Shown here: positions 17,578 to 26,215 of the stretch, one piece after another
How positions within the stretch are numbered: the stretch's first letter is position 1
How the letters are laid out: each line of letters opens with the position of its first letter
Assembly: GCF_050589825.1 (NCBI RefSeq)
Contig: NZ_JBNGOZ010000011.1
Location: 62,001-126,000 of the forward strand
Origin: Carboxylicivirga longa
Lineage (GTDB): Bacteria > Bacteroidota > Bacteroidia > Bacteroidales > Marinilabiliaceae
Direction of reading: 5' to 3'
DNA: 64,000 nt
Notes under the pieces: model-generated
Seen by the model: the letters and a program-made list of their open reading frames with translations, nothing else
Told to the model about the DNA's origin: nothing
Database searches by the model: none
Made by a program: the position numbers and the translations under genes

Positions 17578-19407
17578 TTGAAACGCCATTTTCTTACCAT
17601 AGTATTCTTAGGTTTTGTGCTGGGCGCAGGAGGTCAGGCGGTATCGACTATACGTAAAATTAAATTTAAGGGTAATTCAAGCATTGCCGACTCACGCCTA
17701 AAGAGCGAGGTGGGTATTAAGACCTACAGTGGTCTCAGCGAGCGTTTTTTTGATAAGATATCGGATCGTTATACAGAAGCTTTGTATGAGGAAAGCCTGG
17801 AACGTATCCGTTATGTCTATCAGAAAGAGGGTTATCTGAATGTGCGATTTGAGGCTCCCACGATCCATCGAAAACGCAATGGTAAAATTAAACTCAGCTA
17901 TCATATTGTTGAAGGGGAAGCCATCAAACTTACCGGGGTCAGTTACACCATCGATTCGGTAAGTACACTCAAGGACTTTTTTGATAAGCAAGTGCAGCGT
18001 CAAATTCGCCTGCAATCGCAGCTGAAAGTTAATAAGCGTTTTCGTGATGAGTGGTATTACGAGGATCAGGTGTTTATCAACGAGGAGCTGAATAATATGG
18101 GTTATGCTTATGCCCGGGTAAGGCATAACTTGCAGGTTGATACGGTGCGTAATACGGCGCATCTCAATTGGATAATCGATAAAGGTGAGCTGTGTTATTT
18201 CGGCCCCATATCAATAGATGGAAATATACGGGTGCCTGAAAAAAGGATACGGCGGCAGCTGCGTTTCTCCACCGGGGATACCTGGTCGAAAGAGGCTATT
18301 GATGATACGCAAAAGCAAATTTACAACCTTGGGATGTTTCGTGTGGCCTCCATCAAAACACTGATGAGTGAAGAGAAGCCGGATACGCTGCCCACCCTGA
18401 TAAGCCTCAAAGAAGCACCCCGCTGGACCTCTCGTTTTGGGGTTGGTTATGGACGCGAAGATAAGTTTAGGGTTTTTGGCGATGTGCAGTATCTGGGACT
18501 TATCAGTAAAACAGCACGACTGAATATTGTGGCCAAGCATTCAGCACTTGAGCCCTATAATTTTCAGCTTAAACTTTCGCAGCCGGCCGTTTTGTTACCT
18601 TATAATACGGTAACGCTAAATCCTTATGCCATGAAACAGCATGAGCCCGGCTATAAGATAAACCGGCGCGGACTTAATTTAACCTTCCTGCAAAATTTCT
18701 CCGAGCGTTTTAATTCCTCTTTTAACATTTATGTTGAAAAGGTGGAATCCGACTCCAGTGCAGTGGCTAGCGGCGGATGGAATACGGCAGATGGCATGGC
18801 GACATCATCCTATGGTAAGTCAGGTGTTTCTATGGGTTTTATCTACGCCAATGGTGAGCCGCGACTGGATCCGGTAACAGGCTATTCACTGGCAGTTAAT
18901 ATTAAACGAAACGGTAGCTTTTTGGAAGAATCAATACCGTTTTATCGCAGTTTACTTGAGTATAAGAACTACCTGGGTGTGCGTCCAGGCCTCACCTTGG
19001 CACTCAAAGCAAAGATGGGACTGGCTTTTCGTAAAGGAGGTGGTGAGCTGGTACCCGTTGAGGAGCGTTTCTATGCAGGAGGTAGTTATTCGGTGAGGGG
19101 ATGGTCGCGAGCTCAGCTGGGACCTAAGGATGCATTGGGTGTACCGGTGGGAGGCAATAGTCTGCTTGAAGGCAGTTTTGAAGGACGCTACCTAATGGCA
19201 TCCAATTTGGTGTTTGCGGTATTTTGTGATGCCGGTAATGTATGGCTCGATGATTTTCAATATCCATTGCGTCAGTTGCGTTATGCCGCCGGGATTGGAA
19301 TTCGCTATAAAACACCCATCGGGCCGGTTGGGATTGATTTTGCCCGTCCCATATTTGATGAGGTAAAGGCATGGCAAATTCATTTTAATATAGGTAATCC
19401 CTTCTGA
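17578..19407 (+). CDS. BamA/TamA family outer membrane protein (TamA-like)
   Basis: An Omp85-family protein with N-terminal POTRA repeats (IRKIKFKGNSSIADSRLKSE; later FGPISIDGNIRVPEKRIRRQ) and a C-terminal 16-strand barrel with VRGWSRAQLGP, the loop motif that folds into the barrel, and a final strand (KAWQIHFNIGNPF). There is no ATG before the POTRA region. I place the start at TTG 17578, which gives MKRHFLTIVFLGFVLGAGGQA, a good signal peptide; a TTG at 17461 would bury it and overlap the upstream gene. It is followed with a 1-base gap by a TamB protein, so it is probably the TamA partner rather than the main BamA. Confidence 0.85.
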   Translation: MKRHFLTIVFLGFVLGAGGQAVSTIRKIKFKGNSSIADSRLKSEVGIKTYSGLSERFFDKISDRYTEALYEESLERIRYVYQKEGYLNVRFEAPTIHRKRNGKIKLSYHIVEGEAIKLTGVSYTIDSVSTLKDFFDKQVQRQIRLQSQLKVNKRFRDEWYYEDQVFINEELNNMGYAYARVRHNLQVDTVRNTAHLNWIIDKGELCYFGPISIDGNIRVPEKRIRRQLRFSTGDTWSKEAIDDTQKQIYNLGMFRVASIKTLMSEEKPDTLPTLISLKEAPRWTSRFGVGYGREDKFRVFGDVQYLGLISKTARLNIVAKHSALEPYNFQLKLSQPAVLLPYNTVTLNPYAMKQHEPGYKINRRGLNLTFLQNFSERFNSSFNIYVEKVESDSSAVASGGWNTADGMATSSYGKSGVSMGFIYANGEPRLDPVTGYSLAVNIKRNGSFLEESIPFYRSLLEYKNYLGVRPGLTLALKAKMGLAFRKGGGELVPVEERFYAGGSYSVRGWSRAQLGPKDALGVPVGGNSLLEGSFEGRYLMASNLVFAVFCDAGNVWLDDFQYPLRQLRYAAGIGIRYKTPIGPVGIDFARPIFDEVKAWQIHFNIGNPF

Positions 19408-19408
19408 G

Positions 19409-22400
19409 ATGAGAAAGATATTCAAATACATGGGATTATGCATCTTGCTGCTAGTGTTGCTGGTGACGGTTTTACTGGTGTTGTCGCAGACGGCTTTATT
19501 TCGCAATGTTGCTAAAGAAAAGGTTTTGCAGGCGGTCAATGCCGGCATTGACGGAGAGCTTTCCATTGGAAAGATTGAGGGCAATCTGTTTACTCATCTT
19601 CGTCTGCACGATGTGCGTCTGCGCGATAGGGACACGCTGATTATAGGCATAAATGAATTGATGATTCGTTATCGGCTATTGGGAATGCTCTATAAGCGCA
19701 TTGACCTTGATAGTATTGTCGTGAAGGCTCCGTTTTTTAATATTCAATACAGGGACAGTGCAGAATTGAACATTGCCGCCGTTTTCAAAAGCGCGGCCTC
19801 ACCGGATAGTTCATCCTCATCGGATTTTCCTTTTGTAGTAGCTGTTAAGCAATTGGTTGTGAGCGGAGCGGAAGGGGTGTTGCAGCCCGCTTTTGAGCGT
19901 CCTGTAATGTCGCTGAATGATATACATATTTCGGCCAGTGGTGAGTATCAGCAAGGATCATCATGGGTACAGATAGATTCCTTGCAACTTATGAGTGAGC
20001 AGCCACCATTCACCCTGGAGGCGATGCGCATTCATTTTCGTCAGGAGGGAGAGGCCATGCAGTTGGACACGCTCTTTCTTAAGACGGCGCATTCATTGCT
20101 GCAAGCCCGTGGGGGATATCGCTCATCGACGTCCTATGATTTGAACGTGAGGCTCAATCCACTTAGTAATAAGGATATGCAGATACTGCTGCCGTCATTG
20201 CCCGTGAAAGCACTTCCTCAAGCGCTTGTTGATGTATGGACCCTTGACGATACTACCCGTTGTGATGTGTTGCTGCAAAAGGATGATCAAGAGCTTGTGC
20301 TGCAATCCCGCATGGTGCATCTTTTAAATGGCCTGGATAACCCCGATCAGCCGATAGATTTTAACGCATTAGTGTCTTTCCGTGATTGGGTGCCTGAGGA
20401 TTGGCTTAAGCTGGCAACTACCAGCGCTGTGCTTAATGGAACAATTAATTTAGAAGGAGCTCACCTGCTGGATATTAAGGAGGATATGAAGCTTCGGGGA
20501 AAGTTCAGTGGTTCGCGCTATGGCAATGTCTTGATCGATACCCTACGCATTGATGCCACGCAGATGTCCCAGCAGATAAAGGCAGAATTGCTGCTGCTCG
20601 CCGATAGTAGTCGCACAGAAGGATTCCTGGCGTTAAGTGATCCATACTTTAAGCCGCGGCTTAATGCAGCTTTGGATTTTAAAGGACTTAAGCTGGCACC
20701 TTTTGTTCCGTCGCTTAAGCACACTCTTGCCAATGGAAGTGTTGAGGTCGACGGTCATGATATTTTTACTGAGGAGCGACGCCTGAATGCCAGCCTCAGG
20801 CTTTTCAATAGTTCGGTGTATGCGCATAATATAGACTCGGTATTGGCGAAGGGTGCAATGGGTGAAGGTTGGGCTTATCTGGATACCTGTATTGTGTATC
20901 ATCGCTATGCGCGGGCTGATGCTGCCGGACAGTATAATATGCTGCATGGTGGTTTTGCTGCAGTGGCAAATTTGCAGAGTGATAGCTCTCTTTTGCTGAG
21001 CTCCTTGAGTCTGCCGCCAATCAGCTATCAAAAGGCGCGTGCCAACATGTCGGTGAACGGTTCATTGAAGGGTTTTGGATATACAGGTGAAGTGAGCCTG
21101 TCCGGGGCTGGCTACGAAGATGTGCGTATAGAGCATCTAAAGGGAATGGCTGAAGGTTACTATGGAGCGGATTCCGTAATGCTGGATGGAGGTGTCAATG
21201 CCTATCAGATAGAAAATGAGCTGCAGAGCTTGGATAGTCTGGATATTTCTTTGTTCATGGATAAAAGTCATATCAAAAGTGATCTGAGCCTATCACGAAC
21301 CGATACTGTGCAGGCACAGATAAGCACAGCCATACAAATGGCCGATACCCTTACTCTCCTTCTTAACAGCGCTTATTGCCAGCTGCCCTACGCTCATTTT
21401 TACCTTACCGACACCTTGCAGTCCATTGCTGTTTACGATAGCACCCTACGTATACATCACCTTGAAGTGAAAGATAAGATGAATGAAGCTTTCGGCTTTA
21501 AGGTATTGGGGCAGCTAAGTGGCACTGCTGAGCAGGATTTTTCGTTGGCTGTCAAAACCTTTAACCTGGCGATGTTAAATCGCCTTATGCCTTTGGTCGA
21601 TACCTTGAGCGGTGAATTATCAGCTAGTTTGCAGTTGAAAGGCAGTGTTTTGAAGCCCCGGCTGTTGGGTGATTATTCCCTGCAGAGGGCAGCTTATGGC
21701 AGCATGGCCTTGCCCGATGTGGAAGGTGCACTGGGCTTACTTGATGATACTGCCCATATTAATGCTCATCTTCCGGCTCTCGACAGCAGTGTTTATGCGC
21801 TTGTGCGTTTGCCTCTTTCGCTGCGTGCTGATTCAGTCAATGGTTTGGAAGTACAGGTGTCCGACTCGTTAAGGGCCCAGCTAAGGATTGATTCATTGAA
21901 GATAAGCAGTCCTGATACCGCGCATCTTACGCGTATACAGGCCGGTGCCTTTTTTAACGGTGATATTCGGGCGGAAGGTAGTTTTGCGTCACCTCAGTTC
22001 TATGGTCGTCTGGAAATGAGCGATGCTTATGTCAAGGATCATGAACAAGGCCTTTATTATGAAGGAATGAAGACCGATATTTCATTGAAGGGAAGTACCC
22101 TTAAGGTGGATACCATTTATATTGGCAGTAAAAAAGGATATTTTGCCACTAAAGGGTATCTTGTCTTTGATTCTACCCTGGTATCAGGTCGCATAAAAGC
22201 CTCCGATGTTATCAGTGATATCCGTAATTTCGACCTTGTTCAACAAAAAAATGCAAGCATCAATATCAGTGGTAATCCCTATTATCGGGCCGACTCGTTA
22301 GGTAATCCTGTTTTTGGAGGTTCGATAACCATTAACCGATCCGTGTTTAATTTGCCGGGATTGATGGATGCCCCCCTGGCACAAGGGGGTGATGAAAATG

Positions 22401-23251
22401 TACCGCTGTTAATGGCTGCATTGCAGGAAGGAGACAGTGTAGGTGTAAGGGGGGAGGCTTTGGAAGAGGAGGCTAAGGAAGTCCCTATACTAAAGCAGCT
22501 AAGAGGGCGTTTAACCATTGATATACCCCGCAGTACATGGCTGAAGGGTGATAATATGAACATTGAGATTTCCGGAGATTTTGATATTGCTAAATCGGCC
22601 GATTATTTTGAGCTTTTTGGTGATGTGGAAATCTTACGGGGCTATTATATTTTATATGGTCGCAAATTCACCATTGAAGAAGGCCTGATTACCTTTATGG
22701 GTGGTGAGGACCTGGATCCGCGCCTGGCCATTAGTGCTGACTATGTGTTTAGGGGGAGCGATCGCCAGAAGCATACCTTGAGCCTTCAGGTAAGTGAAAA
22801 TTTGTCAGAGCCTGCAATAAGTTTTACATTAGATGGCAATGCCATTACGGAGTCGGATGCTGTCTCTATTATGGTATTTGGAAAAACAATGGATGAGTTG
22901 AGTTACGACGGTCAGAATGGTATCATCGGTTCGGTGGGTTCAAATATGCTTGCCAACATGGTGACATCATCCCTGAGTTCTACCATTGGACAGCGCTTAA
23001 AGCTGGACATGATAGAGATTAACTCAACTGAAAACTGGAGCAGTGCTGCCTTTGTTGTTGGTAAATATATCACTAACGATTTGTTTGTGATTTATCAACG
23101 CGGCTTTGGTGAAACCGAGGATGATGAGATTACGCCCGAGACCATTACCCTCGAATATGAGTTAAACAAACTTTTATTCTTCCGTTTACAGAGCGGCAGT
23201 TCCAAATCATCGGGTTTTGATGTAATTTTGAAGTTCGAATCCACTAAATAA
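19409..23251 (+). CDS. tamB: Translocation and assembly module TamB family protein (AsmA-like/DUF490)
   Basis: A 1280-residue inner-membrane-anchored periplasmic protein. One N-terminal helix (LCILLLVLLVTVLLVLSQTALF) is followed by a long beta-rich region and the C-terminal TamB domain with GFDIAKSADYFELFGDVEILRG-type strands, FTIEEGLITFMGGEDLDPRLAI and a final KLLFFRLQSGSSKSSGFDV. Such proteins form long grooves that bridge the periplasm and are implicated in lipid transport and outer-membrane protein assembly. It starts 1 base after tamA, so the two are coupled. Confidence 0.9.
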   Translation: MRKIFKYMGLCILLLVLLVTVLLVLSQTALFRNVAKEKVLQAVNAGIDGELSIGKIEGNLFTHLRLHDVRLRDRDTLIIGINELMIRYRLLGMLYKRIDLDSIVVKAPFFNIQYRDSAELNIAAVFKSAASPDSSSSSDFPFVVAVKQLVVSGAEGVLQPAFERPVMSLNDIHISASGEYQQGSSWVQIDSLQLMSEQPPFTLEAMRIHFRQEGEAMQLDTLFLKTAHSLLQARGGYRSSTSYDLNVRLNPLSNKDMQILLPSLPVKALPQALVDVWTLDDTTRCDVLLQKDDQELVLQSRMVHLLNGLDNPDQPIDFNALVSFRDWVPEDWLKLATTSAVLNGTINLEGAHLLDIKEDMKLRGKFSGSRYGNVLIDTLRIDATQMSQQIKAELLLLADSSRTEGFLALSDPYFKPRLNAALDFKGLKLAPFVPSLKHTLANGSVEVDGHDIFTEERRLNASLRLFNSSVYAHNIDSVLAKGAMGEGWAYLDTCIVYHRYARADAAGQYNMLHGGFAAVANLQSDSSLLLSSLSLPPISYQKARANMSVNGSLKGFGYTGEVSLSGAGYEDVRIEHLKGMAEGYYGADSVMLDGGVNAYQIENELQSLDSLDISLFMDKSHIKSDLSLSRTDTVQAQISTAIQMADTLTLLLNSAYCQLPYAHFYLTDTLQSIAVYDSTLRIHHLEVKDKMNEAFGFKVLGQLSGTAEQDFSLAVKTFNLAMLNRLMPLVDTLSGELSASLQLKGSVLKPRLLGDYSLQRAAYGSMALPDVEGALGLLDDTAHINAHLPALDSSVYALVRLPLSLRADSVNGLEVQVSDSLRAQLRIDSLKISSPDTAHLTRIQAGAFFNGDIRAEGSFASPQFYGRLEMSDAYVKDHEQGLYYEGMKTDISLKGSTLKVDTIYIGSKKGYFATKGYLVFDSTLVSGRIKASDVISDIRNFDLVQQKNASINISGNPYYRADSLGNPVFGGSITINRSVFNLPGLMDAPLAQGGDENVPLLMAALQEGDSVGVRGEALEEEAKEVPILKQLRGRLTIDIPRSTWLKGDNMNIEISGDFDIAKSADYFELFGDVEILRGYYILYGRKFTIEEGLITFMGGEDLDPRLAISADYVFRGSDRQKHTLSLQVSENLSEPAISFTLDGNAITESDAVSIMVFGKTMDELSYDGQNGIIGSVGSNMLANMVTSSLSSTIGQRLKLDMIEINSTENWSSAAFVVGKYITNDLFVIYQRGFGETEDDEITPETITLEYELNKLLFFRLQSGSSKSSGFDVILKFESTK

Positions 23252-23258
23252 TCAGTGC

Positions 23259-25466
23259 ATGATGCAAGTTAGAGAAATAAAGACTGCCCATAAGCGTATC
23301 TGTCAGCTGCTGGCACAGAAAAATATCAAAGAAAGCCTTGATGAGATTCAGGTATTGGTAAAGGAATCGCAGAACAGTGGCCTGATTGATGAGCACTATA
23401 ATATTGAGTTTACATACAAAAATATTCTGAAATATACCGTGGAAGGGATCTCTGACCCCGAACGGCAAAAGATATACCACCACCTGATTCGCGATGTGTA
23501 CCATCTGGCGGATAAAGTTACTGATTTACTGCTGATGAAATATTCCAGCGAGGCCATTTATGAGTTTCGGAAGCAACATGACGAACAGGCTTTTACCGGC
23601 CTTATTTCTGAGTTGGAAGCCCTATTGAGCAGCATTGAGCTGGAGAAGGTATTGAATGCAAATGCTGAAAATAAGACGGCACTCAAACAGAAAGTGGATG
23701 TACTGTTTAATTATATTTGGGCTTATCCGGCACCGGTGGGCGATCAGCAGACCTTGCTCAAGAAGCTGCTGTTTGAAAGTACGCTGCCCGTTTTTTATAA
23801 GGCAACATTGGTAGGTGCGCTTAACCTATCGCTGATGAATAGTTTTTCCTACGACTATATGCGTCTGTTAATGGCGCTGTGTAATCACCCCGAGGATGCG
23901 GTGAGCACCCGCGCTATGACCTCCCTGTTGCTGGCATTGAATGCCTACGATGCTCGTTTGCCACTTTATCCTGAGCTTTATACGCAGCTGTTTATGATGA
24001 TTGAGGAAGGAGGGCTGCAAACCCTGATTCAAAGTATTGTCATTCAGCTTATACGCACCCGTGAAACAGAGCGAATATCGCAAAAGCTGAGTGATGAGAT
24101 ACTACCTGAAGTGGTGAAGATGCATCCGAAGCTGAAGGATAAACTGGATCTCGAGAACCTTATCAGTGATAAGCTGGCTGAAGGTAAAAATCCGGACTGG
24201 GGCGATGTGTTCAAGGATTCGCCCAACCTGATGAATAAGATGGAGGAGTTAACGCAATGGCAGATGGAGGGTGCCGATGTATTTCTGTCGACCTTCAAGC
24301 ATCTTAAGCATTTCTCATTTTTCAATGAGCTGTCTAATTGGTTGCTTCCTTTCTATCCGTCGCAGCCCGATGTGCAGGCAGCGCTTTCAAAGGAAGAGGC
24401 CGTGTTCAGCAGTCAGCAGCTGCTCGATGGCCTGGCCTCATCACGTTTTCTTTGCAACTCCGATAAGTACTCGTTAATACTGAGCATCCCTCACATGCCG
24501 GGCATGCAAAAAGAAATGATGGGGCAAATGTTTTCGGCTGAGATTGAGCAGATGGTGGAGATGGAAAAAGATGAAAAGGTATTGCAGGCCAATCAGAAAA
24601 AGTTGGTGGCCAGTAATCAGTTTATTCAGGATTTATACCGTTTGGTGAAAGTACACCCGCAAAAGCATCAGTTTACCGATGTGTTTGTGCAGAAAATGGA
24701 TTTTCATAATCGTTGGTTCTTCCGTCAGTTGCTTGATGATAGCAGCGCACTGCGCGAGATTGGGGAGTATTATTTTAAGAAGAATTATTTTGAGGATGCA
24801 CTGGATATTTTGCTTAAAGTGCGATCCAAGGCCGGTGGCGACAGCGAGGTGGTACAGAAAATTGCATATTGCTACCAGCAGCTGAAAGATTATGAGCACG
24901 CGCTAACTTATTATCTGGAGGCTGACTTGCTGGGGGCCGACAGTATGTGGAATAAGAAAAAGATAGCCTTGTGTTACCGTCATTTGAAGGCCCCGCAAAA
25001 AGCCCTCAATTATTATCTGGAAGCTGAAAAGTTGAGTCCCGATAATCTGCATACCCAAGTGTCGGTAGGGCACTGCTTGTTAGAGCTGGAAAACTTTTCT
25101 GAAGCGTTGAAATATTATTTTAAAGTGGAATACCTCGACCCCAATAATAATAAGGTGTGGCGCCCCATTGCCTGGTGTTCTTTCGTGGAAGGTAAATTTG
25201 AGCAGGCCGAGAAGTATTACAATCAGCTGCTTGTTTCGGAAAAGAATAAGCACGACCTAATTAACCTGGGACATACCTTGTGGTGTAAGAAGTTGCGTAA
25301 GGAAGCACTGGCCTATTATCAGCAAAGTATTCAATTGCCTAATCATTCCATTGGGGAGTTTATCGAGACCTTCACGGCTGATATCCCCTATCTTAAAAAA
25401 CATGGCATTGATGCCGGAGATATTCCGTTAATGCTGGACCAGATTCGTTATTCACTGGAAAGTTAA
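23259..25466 (+). CDS. Large cytoplasmic TPR protein, function unknown
   Basis: 735 residues with no signal peptide or membrane helix. The N-terminal two thirds are helical without a recognisable domain. The C-terminal part holds at least five tetratricopeptide repeats, for example YYFKKNYFEDALDILLKVR, DYEHALTYYLEADLLG, APQKALNYYLEAEKLSPDN and NFSEALKYYFKVEYLDPNN. TPRs bind partner proteins. The gene starts 7 bases after tamB and is followed 9 bases later by a DUF3859-like gene, so it belongs to the tam transcript. I do not recognise a specific role. Confidence 0.8.
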   Translation: MMQVREIKTAHKRICQLLAQKNIKESLDEIQVLVKESQNSGLIDEHYNIEFTYKNILKYTVEGISDPERQKIYHHLIRDVYHLADKVTDLLLMKYSSEAIYEFRKQHDEQAFTGLISELEALLSSIELEKVLNANAENKTALKQKVDVLFNYIWAYPAPVGDQQTLLKKLLFESTLPVFYKATLVGALNLSLMNSFSYDYMRLLMALCNHPEDAVSTRAMTSLLLALNAYDARLPLYPELYTQLFMMIEEGGLQTLIQSIVIQLIRTRETERISQKLSDEILPEVVKMHPKLKDKLDLENLISDKLAEGKNPDWGDVFKDSPNLMNKMEELTQWQMEGADVFLSTFKHLKHFSFFNELSNWLLPFYPSQPDVQAALSKEEAVFSSQQLLDGLASSRFLCNSDKYSLILSIPHMPGMQKEMMGQMFSAEIEQMVEMEKDEKVLQANQKKLVASNQFIQDLYRLVKVHPQKHQFTDVFVQKMDFHNRWFFRQLLDDSSALREIGEYYFKKNYFEDALDILLKVRSKAGGDSEVVQKIAYCYQQLKDYEHALTYYLEADLLGADSMWNKKKIALCYRHLKAPQKALNYYLEAEKLSPDNLHTQVSVGHCLLELENFSEALKYYFKVEYLDPNNNKVWRPIAWCSFVEGKFEQAEKYYNQLLVSEKNKHDLINLGHTLWCKKLRKEALAYYQQSIQLPNHSIGEFIETFTADIPYLKKHGIDAGDIPLMLDQIRYSLES

Positions 25467-25475
25467 GCAGGCTAG

Positions 25476-25862
25476 ATGGCAAAGAAAAAAGTGAGCTGGG
25501 AGCTTTATAGCTATGGTGAGTATAGTAATTGGGAACGCACATCGCGGAAGCTGCCCAAGTTGCTTAAAATAGCCAATAAAGTAAGGATAAGACCCGATGT
25601 GGAATTTGGCTATGTGGTAAAAATAAAAGGTGCTAAAGGAAAGGTGGTGGAGTATAGAATCGAACATCCGCCATTCAGGGGTAAGGATGGTCAGGTTGAG
25701 CCTCCTTTCGAAGGCGAGTATTTTATCAATTCAAATGATTATGAGTTTTTTCTGGGAGATACCGTATGGGAACCCTACGAGGATAAGGCGGGTGAGTGGC
25801 GGCTGGTTACCCTTTTGGACGGGAAGGTAATTGCCGATAAAACTATTACTTTGCTATTATAG
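25476..25862 (+). CDS. DUF3859-like protein
   Basis: A 128-residue soluble protein with no signal peptide. The blocks GYVVKIKGAKGKVVEYRIEH, HPPFRG, PPFEGEYFINSNDYEFFLG and DTVWEPYEDKAGEWRL resemble the DUF3859 family as I remember it. The fold appears to be all-beta. It closes the tamA-tamB-TPR transcript. Function unknown. Confidence 0.7.
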   Translation: MAKKKVSWELYSYGEYSNWERTSRKLPKLLKIANKVRIRPDVEFGYVVKIKGAKGKVVEYRIEHPPFRGKDGQVEPPFEGEYFINSNDYEFFLGDTVWEPYEDKAGEWRLVTLLDGKVIADKTITLLL

Positions 25863-25864
25863 GT

Positions 25865-25993
25865 TTAGCTCATCAGTACCATTATAAGGAACATGATAAA
25901 AGCCACCAAGGCAATAATAAGGGCTACTTCGATGATGGAGTAGATTAATATTTTCCGTTTTAGCTTCAGTGTTATATCTGTTTCTTTCTTCAT
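25865..25993 (-). CDS. Small single-helix membrane protein (42 aa)
   Basis: The minus strand encodes MKKETDITLKLKRKILIYSI followed by a strongly hydrophobic helix and ends MVLMS. The basic N-terminal half followed by one transmembrane helix (residues about 17-40) fits the positive-inside rule. It starts with ATG and ends 2 bases from the convergent DUF3859-like stop. No family is recognised; it could still be a chance frame. Confidence 0.5.
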   Translation of the reverse strand: MKKETDITLKLKRKILIYSIIEVALIIALVAFIMFLIMVLMS

Positions 25994-26157
25994 CTTTTGT
26001 TAATTCATTTGGTTTCACCACAATACTGATCTGCAAACATACTAGCCCTGGTGAAATAATCAAGTTGCTTTAACAGGTTTTAACAGTGGCTTGACGTTTT
26101 TTAACCGCTTGTGAGTGAACCTAATCGAGAATTCAGTGTCGCGAAAACAGTCAGCGT

Positions 26158-26197
26158 GCTACCGGGGGAATAGGGGAAAGCCCCGCTGCCGGTATGC
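26158..26197. other. Nested hairpin between small membrane gene and hybrid kinase
   Basis: TACCGG (26160-26165) pairs with CCGGTA (26189-26194), and inside it GGGG (26173-26176) pairs with CCCC (26181-26184). It lies 19 bases after the kinase stop on the minus strand. The T-rich stretch is on the wrong side for a classical terminator of the kinase. Confidence 0.3.
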
Positions 26198-26215
26198 TAA
26201 AATAGATAAAAAGGC

